Below are positions 57,101 to 64,000 of a stretch of 64,000 nucleotides of DNA, piece after piece. A program made the translations under genes and the position numbers. Within the stretch, counting starts at the first letter, position 1. Each line of letters starts with the position of its first letter. A model generated the notes under the pieces. It was not told the origin of the DNA, did no database searches, and saw only the letters and a list, made by a program, of their open reading frames with translations. This DNA is from GWE2-42-39 sp963668595 (lineage in GTDB: Bacteria > Bacteroidota > Bacteroidia > Bacteroidales > Prolixibacteraceae). The DNA lies in contig OY764876.1 in assembly GCA_963668595.1 (NCBI GenBank), positions 2,294,001 through 2,358,000 on the forward strand. Reading direction: 5' to 3'.

Positions 57101-57605
57101 TTCAGAATTTGAAATAAATAATTTGGAATCATGGACAAAGCTTCCGGACAAAGAAATCAATTATTTCTCGGGAACAGGAACTTACTCAAATACGTTTACA
57201 CTGCCTTCTGCATTTAATAAAAAGGGGAATAAAATTTATCTCGATTTAGGTGATGTCAAAGTGATGGCCAGAGTGTTTGTAAATAACAAGAAAGCTGGAA
57301 TTTGCTGGAAGCCACCTTACCGGATTGACATCAGTTCTTTTGTACATTCAGGAAAGAATGATTTGAAAATTGATGTGGTCAATTTGTTGGTTAATCGCCA
57401 GATTGGAGATGAAAACCTTCCGGAAGACAGTGAACGAAATTCAGCCGGTACTTTGAAAACATGGCCCGACTGGGTTCTGAAAGATGAACAAAGCCCAACA
57501 GGGCGACACACATTTGCAGCCTGGCGGCTTTGGAAAAAAGATGATCCATTGCAGGATTCAGGCTTAATAGGGCCGGTTAAACTTTCTCTGGTAAAATCAT
57601 ATTAA
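54195..57605 (+). CDS. GH106 alpha-L-rhamnosidase-type glycoside hydrolase
   Basis: The 1136-residue secreted enzyme has a signal peptide (to about residue 24, MNINAQ) and opens with the GH106 signature: ARPWVYWFWLNSNVTREGI, then AMKRVGIGGVLIMDVDQG. A beta-rich middle part follows, then a barrel region around 400-620 with DSWEVGVQNW and MESYTTPGN, and a C-terminal beta-galactosidase-like jelly roll (GTYSNTFTLPSAF, YLDLGDVKVMARVFVNNKKAG). GH106 removes alpha-L-rhamnose from pectic and other rhamnosides. The MFS gene follows 16 bp later. Confidence 0.88.
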   Translation: MKTTLAKRLALIVIFKLLIMNINAQPVKNEFLNPPDSARPWVYWFWLNSNVTREGITADLEAMKRVGIGGVLIMDVDQGTPPGLGFMSEQWQDMFRFAVEEAQRLGLEINMNNDAGWTGSGGPWITPENAMQTITYSETRIGGGDKIDRRLSQPPTQGDYYQDIAVLAVRESDLQATYMKDANPSMSILTKQGAVPFSFPSAQKPVAIHSYLNDGETFLDFHFDSPYSASKLEMTISESPYFTRLHGYLEISDDGKNFKTIKEFLFPNGKNNIGFDLVKATYFRIKIKIQGEIGGTKITELNIHPRYHIENLGMKSLFDHCKSNEGVSAWLSGKKAPADVILSADNIIDISQNMDSSGQLKWQAPEGRWTIIRYGHTWTGSVNGPSSLGGLGPDCDKLSKSGIQKHFDVFLKRLLELSGDNAGTTLSTFHIDSWEVGVQNWTQNMREEFEKRRRYDMIPYFPVFSGRVIGSQQETERFLWDVRKTVSELMVENYIAEMKRLCNENGIKLSMESYTTPGNDLDAANWVDEPIAEFWTRSTFYFPTMKAMASAANLNGRKIVGAESFTSNDKEKWLFHPAVIKGLGDIAFCYGINRFIFHRYAMQPWLNQKPGMTMGPWGLHYERTQTWWDYSLPWHTYLARCQYMLRQGNLVADVLNLQPEDPNYRFKNLIMKGYDYNACSPDAFLKVKFENGMLTDGAGNKYHLLVLSHLGTMTEKTLSHIKELVEQGASVLGEPPLATPGLTDFPFADQRLKRMVSELWGDDNDTISLRKVGRGQVFRGISPEEALQRTGLVPDFISDSDLNYIHRSIGGMDIYFVANRTDTPVTANCTFRVNDKSLQWWNPETGAISPLKVYSTSDEITRLALSLSPYESGFVIFNQDKTTVTDRITEITCNGKIMVKNGIVSPEFKNENQQMAILDLVNNEIYKPGTYTFTLVNGKTRQSDILTEETTMEISGSWKLKFPNEAGMTSEFEINNLESWTKLPDKEINYFSGTGTYSNTFTLPSAFNKKGNKIYLDLGDVKVMARVFVNNKKAGICWKPPYRIDISSFVHSGKNDLKIDVVNLLVNRQIGDENLPEDSERNSAGTLKTWPDWVLKDEQSPTGRHTFAAWRLWKKDDPLQDSGLIGPVKLSLVKSY

Positions 57606-57621
57606 TTTTTAATCTATACGA

Positions 57622-58761
57622 ATGAAAAAAATCAGCAAATTATTACCGCTACTATTGGGATTCGTGGTAATGGGGTTTATCGATATCGTTGGTGTCTCAA
57701 CCGGTTTTATTCAGAAAGATTTTTCGCTGCCCGACAACCTCGCTCAACTTATTCCATTGAGCGCCTTCCTCTGGTTTTTTCTGCTTTCTGTTCCGCTGGG
57801 TATTCTTCAGGATAAATACGGGAAACGTAACATGATGAACCTCGGAATGCTCATTACCGGAATATCAATGGGCTTGCCTTTTCTGGCCTATTCGTTTCCG
57901 ATGATGCTGGCGGCTTTTCTGTTGCTCGGAATCGGAAATACCATTGTTCAGGTTGCTGCCAATCCGTTGTTACACGATGTGGTTCCCCATGAACGCTTTT
58001 CCAGTTTCATGAGCCTAAGTCAGTTTGTAAAAGCCATTTGTTCCATGTTGGGGCCAATTATTGCTTCGGGAATGGCCTTGTGGTTTGGAAACTGGAAACT
58101 GGTTTTCGCCATTTACGGAATTACATCGTTTCTGGCTGTATTGTGGTTAAAGCTGACTGTTATCGAGGAGTCAAAAGCTACCGGGGCAAAAGCCAGCATC
58201 GGGTCGTGCCTGAGTTTATTAAAGAACCGCTACGTGGTACTGCTGGTGCTGGGTATCTTTTTGTCGGTTGGAGCCGAAGTCGGTTTGAATTCAAACATTG
58301 CCAACTTCTTGAAATTTAAATTTGCCATCAGTCTGGAAGATGCGTCTTATAAAATCAGCATCTATTATACAGCCCTGATGATCGGGCGGCTGGGCGGTTC
58401 ATTTATTCTGAACTGGATCAATCCCCGGAAATTTTTGTTTTTTACAGCAAGCCTGGCTTTGTTAAGCCTGGTTCTTTTCATCGGTACCACATCGCTTCCC
58501 ATGGCTGGCATTGCCTTGTTTTTTGCCGGATTAGGTTCCGCCAATCTCTTTCCCATTTTGTTTGCACTCAATATCAATAAAAACCCCGATCGGAGTAACG
58601 AACTTTCCGGATTGATGATTATGTCAGTGGTTGGAGGTGCCATTATTCCGCCTGTCATGGGGTTTGCCAATGTCGGATTCGGCATCCAAATCGGAATGGT
58701 TATTCCAATCCTTTGTATTGCGTACGTAACCGGCATTGCCATCTATGTTTTTCGTCAATAA
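57622..58761 (+). CDS. MFS sugar permease
   Basis: The 379-residue protein has about 12 hydrophobic helices and no signal, as in major facilitator carriers. The loop after helix 2 has LGILQDKYGKRNMMNLG, the MFS signature, and the next helices AAFLLLGIGNTIVQVAANPL match the FucP/glucose-galactose porter group. It would move a monosaccharide or disaccharide produced by the secreted glycosidases (mannose, rhamnose or a mannobiose) across the inner membrane; which one is unknown. It lies between the GH106 and GH38 genes. Confidence 0.88.
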   Translation: MKKISKLLPLLLGFVVMGFIDIVGVSTGFIQKDFSLPDNLAQLIPLSAFLWFFLLSVPLGILQDKYGKRNMMNLGMLITGISMGLPFLAYSFPMMLAAFLLLGIGNTIVQVAANPLLHDVVPHERFSSFMSLSQFVKAICSMLGPIIASGMALWFGNWKLVFAIYGITSFLAVLWLKLTVIEESKATGAKASIGSCLSLLKNRYVVLLVLGIFLSVGAEVGLNSNIANFLKFKFAISLEDASYKISIYYTALMIGRLGGSFILNWINPRKFLFFTASLALLSLVLFIGTTSLPMAGIALFFAGLGSANLFPILFALNINKNPDRSNELSGLMIMSVVGGAIIPPVMGFANVGFGIQIGMVIPILCIAYVTGIAIYVFRQ

Positions 58762-58771
58762 AACTTAAACT

Positions 58772-61723
58772 ATGAAGAAAGCTAAATTCTGTCAATTTAT
58801 AACAAAACCACTGCGTTATCTGCTCTTAATCAGCTTATCAACAGGCTTCTTTGCAAACGGAATCGCAAAAAATAAGCCTGCACAAACAACAGAAGATCAT
58901 CCGTTTCCGACAGGAATAGAATGTACGGTTCGTCCATGGTACAAGTATCGCGCTGACCATTCCGCCGGACGTGAAATAACTGTTCAACTGAAAGGTTCAA
59001 AACTCTACGGAAAAGCAATCGTTGAGCTGGAATGCGACGGACAAATAGAAACCATCTCGCTGGAAGACCCAAACGGAATTGAACAAATTCCGGTTTTATT
59101 ACCAGCCGCATGCGGAGAGAAAAAAGAATGTCAGGCACGCATAAAAGTTTTGGCAAATGGGTTGGAACTTTATGCTTCGGTGATCGTTCCGTCCAAACGC
59201 AAATGGACAGTCTATATTTACCCACACTCGCACGTCGATATCGGTTATACAGACAAACAGGAAATTGTTGAAAAAATACATGTCCGCAACATTGATGTGG
59301 CGATTGATATGGCTAAAAAAACCATGAATAACCCCGAAGGTTCGCGTTTTGTATGGAACACAGAAGCCGGATGGGTGGTTGAAAGCTATCTGAAACAGGC
59401 TACTCCGGAAAAGAAAGCAGCTCTTTTTGATGCTGTTCGAAAAGGCTGGATCCGTTTGGATGGCAATTACGCCAATACAAATACCAGCACCTGTTCCGAT
59501 GAAGAATTGCTGCAATTATTTAAGTATTCGAACCAAATATCCAAAGAGATTGGCGTTTCAGTAAAAACGATGGTGCAGTTCGATATTCCGGGTGCCGGCT
59601 GGGGAGTGGTTCCTGCGGCTGTTCAAAATGGCATAAAGGCTTTCTTTAGCTACACCAATCACTACGATCGCATCGGAACTGTACGGCAAGCATGGGAACA
59701 CAAACCATTTTACTGGGTTGCTCCCGACGGAAAATCAAAAATTCTGTTTCTTCAGGGATGTCCGTACGGATATGCCTACCAGCTAAAAGGCAAAAAAATC
59801 TACGGAATCAAAAAGATACAAACTTACGATCCGGCACTCGATCGCCTGAGCACCAATGATCCGACTGCAACATTTATTGATCCAATGATTTTTGATGAAA
59901 CGGCGAAACTGGAAGCGGCCAATTCTCCATACGACATTTTTTCCATGACCTGGGCCATGGCCGACAATTGTCTGATTGACGCCGACCTTCCCGAAGCAGT
60001 CCGCCTGTGGAACGAAAAATATGCATACCCGAAACTGATAATATCCGGATCTGATGAAGTTTTGAAAGCCTACGAAGAAAAATATGCATCGATAATTCCT
60101 GAAATTAAAGGCGATTATACCGAATACTGGACAGATGGATTGGGTTCCGATGCCAAACGGGTTGGATTAAATCGACATGCCAAAGAGCGGCTGGTTCAAA
60201 CGGAAACATTGTGGCCCATGCTTTTCCGCAATCAAAAAGCGCCTGTGAACGAGTTTTACGATTCGTGGCGCTATGTGCTGCTTGGAGCCGAACATACCTG
60301 GGGCTACAAAGACCCCAAAGTTCCGCTGGCCAAAGAAGTAGAAGCAACCAAAGCTTCGTATTTCGAAAATGCCGCCAAAACCAGCATCAATTTACTGACC
60401 AAAACGTTACAGCCACTAGAGAAAAAAGGAACCAATAGTTTTGCGGTTTTGAATACTTTGTCGTGGAAACGCACCTCATTGATCACTCTCTCTGCCGAAC
60501 AAAGCAAAGCCGGCAACCGTGTAACCGACGAAAAAGGAAAAGCGGTTCCATCTCAGCGTCTCAGCACCGGCGAACTGGTTTTTATGGCCAGCGATGTTCC
60601 TGCTTTCGGATCCTCTCTTTATCGCCTCAGTAAAGGAAGTTCTCCAGCTTCAGGAAAAGGAAAAGTATCGGGCAACACACTTTCAAACAATTTAATATCA
60701 GTGTCCATTGATCCGGTTTCAGGAGCAATTAAAAGCCTGAAAGATTTGAGCGGACATGAATTTGTTGATCAAAAATCGCCCTATCTGGTGAATAGCTACC
60801 GTTACCTGCATGGAGCCGACAGTGCTTCAAAAGCAGTTGCTCCGGTTAATGTTCAGATCACGGTAAAAGAAAAAGGGTCACTTGTAAATTCCTTACTCGT
60901 AGCGTCAACAGCTGAAGGCTGCAATTCGTTGCAAAGCGAAATCCGCCTGATTCAGGGACAAGCATGGGTTGAAATGACCAATATTCTCGATAAAATAAGC
61001 ACTCAGGAAAAAGAGGGCGTTCACTTCGGATTTGCGTTTAATATTCCCGATGGAACAACCCGCATGGATATTCCGTGGGGCGTAATGATTCCCGAATACG
61101 AACAGCTTCCGGGTGGAAACCGCAACTGGCTGGCGGCGCAGCGTTGGATCGATATTTCGAACAACGATTTCGGCGTAACATGGACCGCTATTGAATCGCC
61201 ATTGGTTGAATTGGGCAGCATGACTGCCAATATTTTGGGAGGAGCGCGCGAACCTGAGAACTGGCTGACATCGCTGGAAAAAACACAAACTATCTTTTCC
61301 TGGGCACTGAATAACCATTGGCATACTAATTTCCCGCTCGAACAAGGTGGAATCATTCGGCTGAATTATCAGATTTTGCCTCATAAAAGTTACGATCCGG
61401 TTGTTGCTAACCGCTTTGCAATGGAGCAAAATCGTCCGCTGGTTGTGGTTGAAACCGACAGAAATCCGGTAACCCAATCGCTACTTTCGATTGATAACCC
61501 GAATGTTTTCGTTTCAGCCTTGAAACAAAGTGATGATGGAAAAGGCATCCTCCTCCGTCTGCGCTCCCTGTCTGCATCGGCCGAAAAAGTTACACTCGGA
61601 TGGCCAGTCGGAGAGCCAGCAACAATCAGGTACAGCGATTTTCGCGAGGAACCGGGCAAAATTGCCGGAAGTAAATTAACCATGTTGCCTTACGAAGTAG
61701 TAACGCTTTATATGGAGATGTAA
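58772..61723 (+). CDS. GH38 alpha-mannosidase, divergent form
   Basis: The 983-residue secreted protein has a signal peptide (about residues 1-32) and an N-terminal beta domain (to about 145). The GH38 motif YPHSHVDIGYT (His152, His154, Asp156) leads the barrel, and the probable nucleophile is Asp271 in QFDIPGAG. The sequence is clearly different from the other three GH38 genes in the window and looks like the DUF5054/GH38-like group of Bacteroidota enzymes, whose specificity may be other than plain alpha-mannose. The full C-terminal beta domains are present. A composite repeat separates it from the radical SAM activase gene. Confidence 0.85.
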   Translation: MKKAKFCQFITKPLRYLLLISLSTGFFANGIAKNKPAQTTEDHPFPTGIECTVRPWYKYRADHSAGREITVQLKGSKLYGKAIVELECDGQIETISLEDPNGIEQIPVLLPAACGEKKECQARIKVLANGLELYASVIVPSKRKWTVYIYPHSHVDIGYTDKQEIVEKIHVRNIDVAIDMAKKTMNNPEGSRFVWNTEAGWVVESYLKQATPEKKAALFDAVRKGWIRLDGNYANTNTSTCSDEELLQLFKYSNQISKEIGVSVKTMVQFDIPGAGWGVVPAAVQNGIKAFFSYTNHYDRIGTVRQAWEHKPFYWVAPDGKSKILFLQGCPYGYAYQLKGKKIYGIKKIQTYDPALDRLSTNDPTATFIDPMIFDETAKLEAANSPYDIFSMTWAMADNCLIDADLPEAVRLWNEKYAYPKLIISGSDEVLKAYEEKYASIIPEIKGDYTEYWTDGLGSDAKRVGLNRHAKERLVQTETLWPMLFRNQKAPVNEFYDSWRYVLLGAEHTWGYKDPKVPLAKEVEATKASYFENAAKTSINLLTKTLQPLEKKGTNSFAVLNTLSWKRTSLITLSAEQSKAGNRVTDEKGKAVPSQRLSTGELVFMASDVPAFGSSLYRLSKGSSPASGKGKVSGNTLSNNLISVSIDPVSGAIKSLKDLSGHEFVDQKSPYLVNSYRYLHGADSASKAVAPVNVQITVKEKGSLVNSLLVASTAEGCNSLQSEIRLIQGQAWVEMTNILDKISTQEKEGVHFGFAFNIPDGTTRMDIPWGVMIPEYEQLPGGNRNWLAAQRWIDISNNDFGVTWTAIESPLVELGSMTANILGGAREPENWLTSLEKTQTIFSWALNNHWHTNFPLEQGGIIRLNYQILPHKSYDPVVANRFAMEQNRPLVVVETDRNPVTQSLLSIDNPNVFVSALKQSDDGKGILLRLRSLSASAEKVTLGWPVGEPATIRYSDFREEPGKIAGSKLTMLPYEVVTLYMEM

Positions 61724-61725
61724 TG

Positions 61726-61850
61726 AAGGCCCCCTAGATCCCCCTAAGGGGGACCTAGAGGCAATATAAGTGCAATAAACTTTTTATTGACAAACTATAT
61801 AAAATATTCACAAACCAAACTCCATTCCCTCAGGGGAAAGGGGTGGAAAT
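61726..61850. repeat. Composite palindromic intergenic repeat, copy 3
   Basis: The left module is at 61726-61764 (GGCCCCCTAGATCCCCCTAA, then GGGGGACCTAGAGGC), a strong palindrome. The right module at 61822-61850 (CCATTCCCTC, then AGGGGAAAGGGGTGG) is weaker. The arrangement and the gap of 57 bp match copies 1 and 2. The activase ATG is 14 bp after the end. Confidence 0.7.
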
Positions 61851-61863
61851 GTGTCTTCTATTT

Positions 61864-62748
61864 ATGAACGGACTAATTACAACCATACAACGAATGTCGA
61901 TGCACGATGGCCCGGGAATACGCTCAACCGTATTCCTGAAAGGCTGCAACATGCACTGCGGCTGGTGTCATAACCCGGAAACACTGAGTATAAAACCGGA
62001 ACTGGAATGGATTCAGCAAAAATGTATTGGATGTAATTCCTGTACTGAAGTGTGTTCATCAGGGGCATTTTCGCTAAAAAATGGGAAACCCGACTTTCAG
62101 AAAGACTTGTGCACATCCTGTTTCGATTGCCTAACAGTTTGTTATGCCGAAGCCATCAGCAAAATAGGTCGGGAGTTAACCCCCGAAGAGGTTTTCTCAG
62201 AGGTAGAACAGGATTTCCCGTTCTTCAGCAATTCAGGAGGAGGAATCACCATTTCCGGCGGAGAACCCATGCTTCAACCGGAGTTTACCCAACAAACACT
62301 GGCACTGTTTAAAAAAGCTGGGATTCATACCGCGCTCGATACCAACCTGAGCATTTCATGGAGCCAATACGAGAAAGTACTTCCGCATGCCGATCTGGTT
62401 TTGGCCGATCTGAAAATAATGAATCCGGAACTTCATAAAAAGTGGACCGGACAATCGAACCAGATAATTTTTGAGAACCTGAAAAAACTGGATGCAACAG
62501 GAATTCCATTTTTCATCCGGACTCCGGTGGTTCCGGGCGTAAACGATTATGATGCAGAAATTCGGGCAATGGCAGAATTCGCATCCTCGTTAAGAAATCT
62601 GAAAAAATACGAACTACTCCCTTACCACTCAATGGCAAGCTGCAAATACACGAACCTAAGCATGGAAAATCCCATGGAACAAACTCCGGCTCTTTCAAAA
62701 GAAAGGCTGAATGAACTACAAAAAATCATTGAAACATATAAGCAATAA
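61864..62748 (+). CDS. Glycyl radical enzyme activase (radical SAM)
   Basis: The 294-residue protein is the activase that puts the glycyl radical on its partner enzyme. The first lines match the family: MNGLITTIQRMSMHDGPGIR and the radical SAM cluster motif GCNMHCGWC (Cys28, Cys32, Cys35). Two further Cys groups (CIGCNSCTEVC and CTSCFDCLTVC) form the auxiliary iron-sulfur domain usual in dehydratase-type activases, and SGGGITISGGEPMLQPE binds SAM. I take ATG 61864; the longer frame adds seven unrelated residues from the repeat. It precedes the glycyl radical enzyme gene by 11 bp, so both are co-expressed. Activity needs anaerobic conditions. Confidence 0.95.
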   Translation: MNGLITTIQRMSMHDGPGIRSTVFLKGCNMHCGWCHNPETLSIKPELEWIQQKCIGCNSCTEVCSSGAFSLKNGKPDFQKDLCTSCFDCLTVCYAEAISKIGRELTPEEVFSEVEQDFPFFSNSGGGITISGGEPMLQPEFTQQTLALFKKAGIHTALDTNLSISWSQYEKVLPHADLVLADLKIMNPELHKKWTGQSNQIIFENLKKLDATGIPFFIRTPVVPGVNDYDAEIRAMAEFASSLRNLKKYELLPYHSMASCKYTNLSMENPMEQTPALSKERLNELQKIIETYKQ

Positions 62749-62759
62749 AACGATACATC

Positions 62760-64000
62760 ATGGAAAATTCATTTAGTTATCAATCACGGATCGACCACCT
62801 TCGGTCGCGCAAATTTGCCCAAACCCGCGAGAAAATTGAAGTCGAAGGACTTCTGGACGAAGACGATTACGGACGCGTTCTTCCACCGGCCAACGCATGG
62901 GAAAGCATTCCCAATCATCCCGATGGGTCTTTTTACGGATTAGATGGTTGGAAGGAAAACTTCTGCAACATGATGGAAACACATCCGGTTTATGTTGATC
63001 CTCAGGACGCTTTTGCCGGTCGTTGGGTGTATTTCATGTCGCGCATGAGATCTAACAAATGGAATCCGGACTATCCATTCGATCACCTGAAACCTGACTT
63101 TGAAAAATACGACATCATCAGCGGAATTGGCGACGATGCCCATTTTGCACCCGATTACAATCTAGGGCTGTCGATCGGTTGGCAAGGGATTCTCGACAAA
63201 ATTGAACATTATCGAAAAGTAAATACTTTACCCGAACAAATAAAATTTTACAATGCGCATGAGCAGGTTGTGAAAAGTATCCAGGGATGGATCGAACGGC
63301 ATATTGACCTGATTGAACAACGAATTCAGGAAGAAACCAATCCCGAATTAAAAGCCAATCTGGAAGAGATGGCCAAGACCAATCGGAACATCGTTTCCAA
63401 AGCGCCGCAAACCCTGCGCGAAGCCATTCAATGGATCATTTGGTACCACCTGGCATCCCGCACTTACAATCGCGATGGTGCAGGCGGTCAAATCGACGAA
63501 ATGCTGCGGCCATTCTTTGAAAAAGATTTGGCAGAAGGACGCATCGACCGCGAGAAAACAGTTTACCTGCTGGCCTGTTTCATGCTGAATGATACTATTT
63601 ACTGGCAACTTGGGGGCCCCAACAAAGATGGAGTTGATCAAACTTCAGAAATTTCGTTCCTGATTTTGGATGCAGCCGACAAAGCGAATTGTTCCATCAA
63701 CTTAACCATTCGGGTACACGACGGAATGAATCAGGAACTATTCGACAAATCGTTGTATTACCTCATCAAAAATAAAAATGCCTGGCCTCGTTATTCGGGT
63801 GACAAAGCACTGGTTGAAGGATTCATGAAAAACGGTTTTGACGCTCAACTGGCCCGCCAGCGTATTGCCGTTGGGTGCAACTGGATGTCGTTGCCCGGTC
63901 TGGAATATACCATGAACGATCTGGTTAAGGTAAACATGGCCAAAGTATTTGAAGTCGCTTATTTCGAAATGATGGCCGATAAATCAGAACAACCCTCAAC
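62760..64000 (+). CDS. Glycyl radical enzyme of atypical active site, N-terminal part
   Basis: The frame is open from ATG 62760 to the end of the window (413 codons), so the C-terminal glycine loop lies outside. Residues 60-370 follow the PFL-like domain: DAFAGRWVYFMSRMR, GQIDEMLRPFFEKDL, YWQLGGPNKDGVDQTSEISF and SINLTIRVHDGMN. The catalytic cysteine is Cys373 in RIAVGCNWMSLPG. The known diol dehydratases and choline lyase have GCVEP at this place; here Val-Glu is replaced by Asn-Trp, so the general-base Glu is missing. PFL itself has a Cys pair, which is also absent. The reaction is therefore unknown. Its place at the end of a mannose/rhamnose locus suggests a sugar-derived substrate. Confidence 0.9.
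   Translation, partial: MENSFSYQSRIDHLRSRKFAQTREKIEVEGLLDEDDYGRVLPPANAWESIPNHPDGSFYGLDGWKENFCNMMETHPVYVDPQDAFAGRWVYFMSRMRSNKWNPDYPFDHLKPDFEKYDIISGIGDDAHFAPDYNLGLSIGWQGILDKIEHYRKVNTLPEQIKFYNAHEQVVKSIQGWIERHIDLIEQRIQEETNPELKANLEEMAKTNRNIVSKAPQTLREAIQWIIWYHLASRTYNRDGAGGQIDEMLRPFFEKDLAEGRIDREKTVYLLACFMLNDTIYWQLGGPNKDGVDQTSEISFLILDAADKANCSINLTIRVHDGMNQELFDKSLYYLIKNKNAWPRYSGDKALVEGFMKNGFDAQLARQRIAVGCNWMSLPGLEYTMNDLVKVNMAKVFEVAYFEMMADKSEQPS

Noticed and set aside
51597..61850. CRISPR array or transposon ends as explanation for the GC-rich repeats
   Set aside because: The copies are few, far apart, palindromic and without regular spacers, and no transposase or cas gene is next to them.

Overview
The window looks like chromosomal DNA of a Bacteroidota bacterium. 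The basis is SusC/SusD pairs, an ECF sigma/FecR regulatory pair, promoters of the TTTG / TAnnTTTG type, few Shine-Dalgarno sites and a DUF6588 protein. Gene content (many secreted glycosidases plus a glycyl radical enzyme) would fit an anaerobic or facultative Marinilabiliales-type organism, possibly Prolixibacteraceae, but that placement is an inference. The window starts inside lpdA and ends inside a glycyl radical enzyme gene.

Region 1 (1-20 kb) is mostly housekeeping. It holds the end of dihydrolipoyl dehydrogenase, a FadL-type outer membrane protein and a DUF4268 protein. On the minus strand follows a drug-efflux operon in the order MarR/GbsR-like regulator, TolC, membrane fusion protein, RND pump, TetR regulator. 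A 24-bp motif is shared upstream of the regulator and upstream of tolC. Next come a histidine kinase/LuxR response regulator pair, the minus-strand thrS-infC-rpmI-rplT operon, a DUF6588 protein, a dipeptidyl peptidase IV and a frameshifted isoprenoid-synthase-like gene. infC is forced to use a non-AUG start, apparently ATA behind a perfect AGGAGG. The region ends with tRNA-Leu(GAG).

Region 2 (20.5-64 kb and beyond) is one co-directional glycan utilisation locus. It opens with an ECF sigma factor, a FecR anti-sigma factor, an STN-domain SusC and a SusD. The catalytic part includes a GH2 beta-mannosidase-like enzyme, a GH130 lipoprotein, four GH38 alpha-mannosidases (two in tandem), two alpha-L-rhamnosidase-type enzymes (GH78, GH106), an NPCBM-domain putative glycosidase and a cellobiose/mannobiose 2-epimerase-like enzyme. 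A cytosolic trio (D-lyxose/mannose isomerase, PfkB kinase, mannitol-1-phosphate dehydrogenase-like) and an MFS sugar permease would take up and channel mannose. The likely substrate is a mannose-rich glycan carrying rhamnose.

The unusual part is the set of accessory genes in this locus: a Tat-exported L-fucose-isomerase-like protein, two uroporphyrinogen-decarboxylase-superfamily proteins (one with the full H-x-C...C zinc site of corrinoid methyltransferases), and a glycyl radical enzyme with its activase. The glycyl radical enzyme has GCNW where the known diol dehydratases have GCVE, so its reaction is probably not the standard elimination. Three composite GC-rich palindromic repeats of about 110-125 bp sit just upstream of start codons inside this locus.
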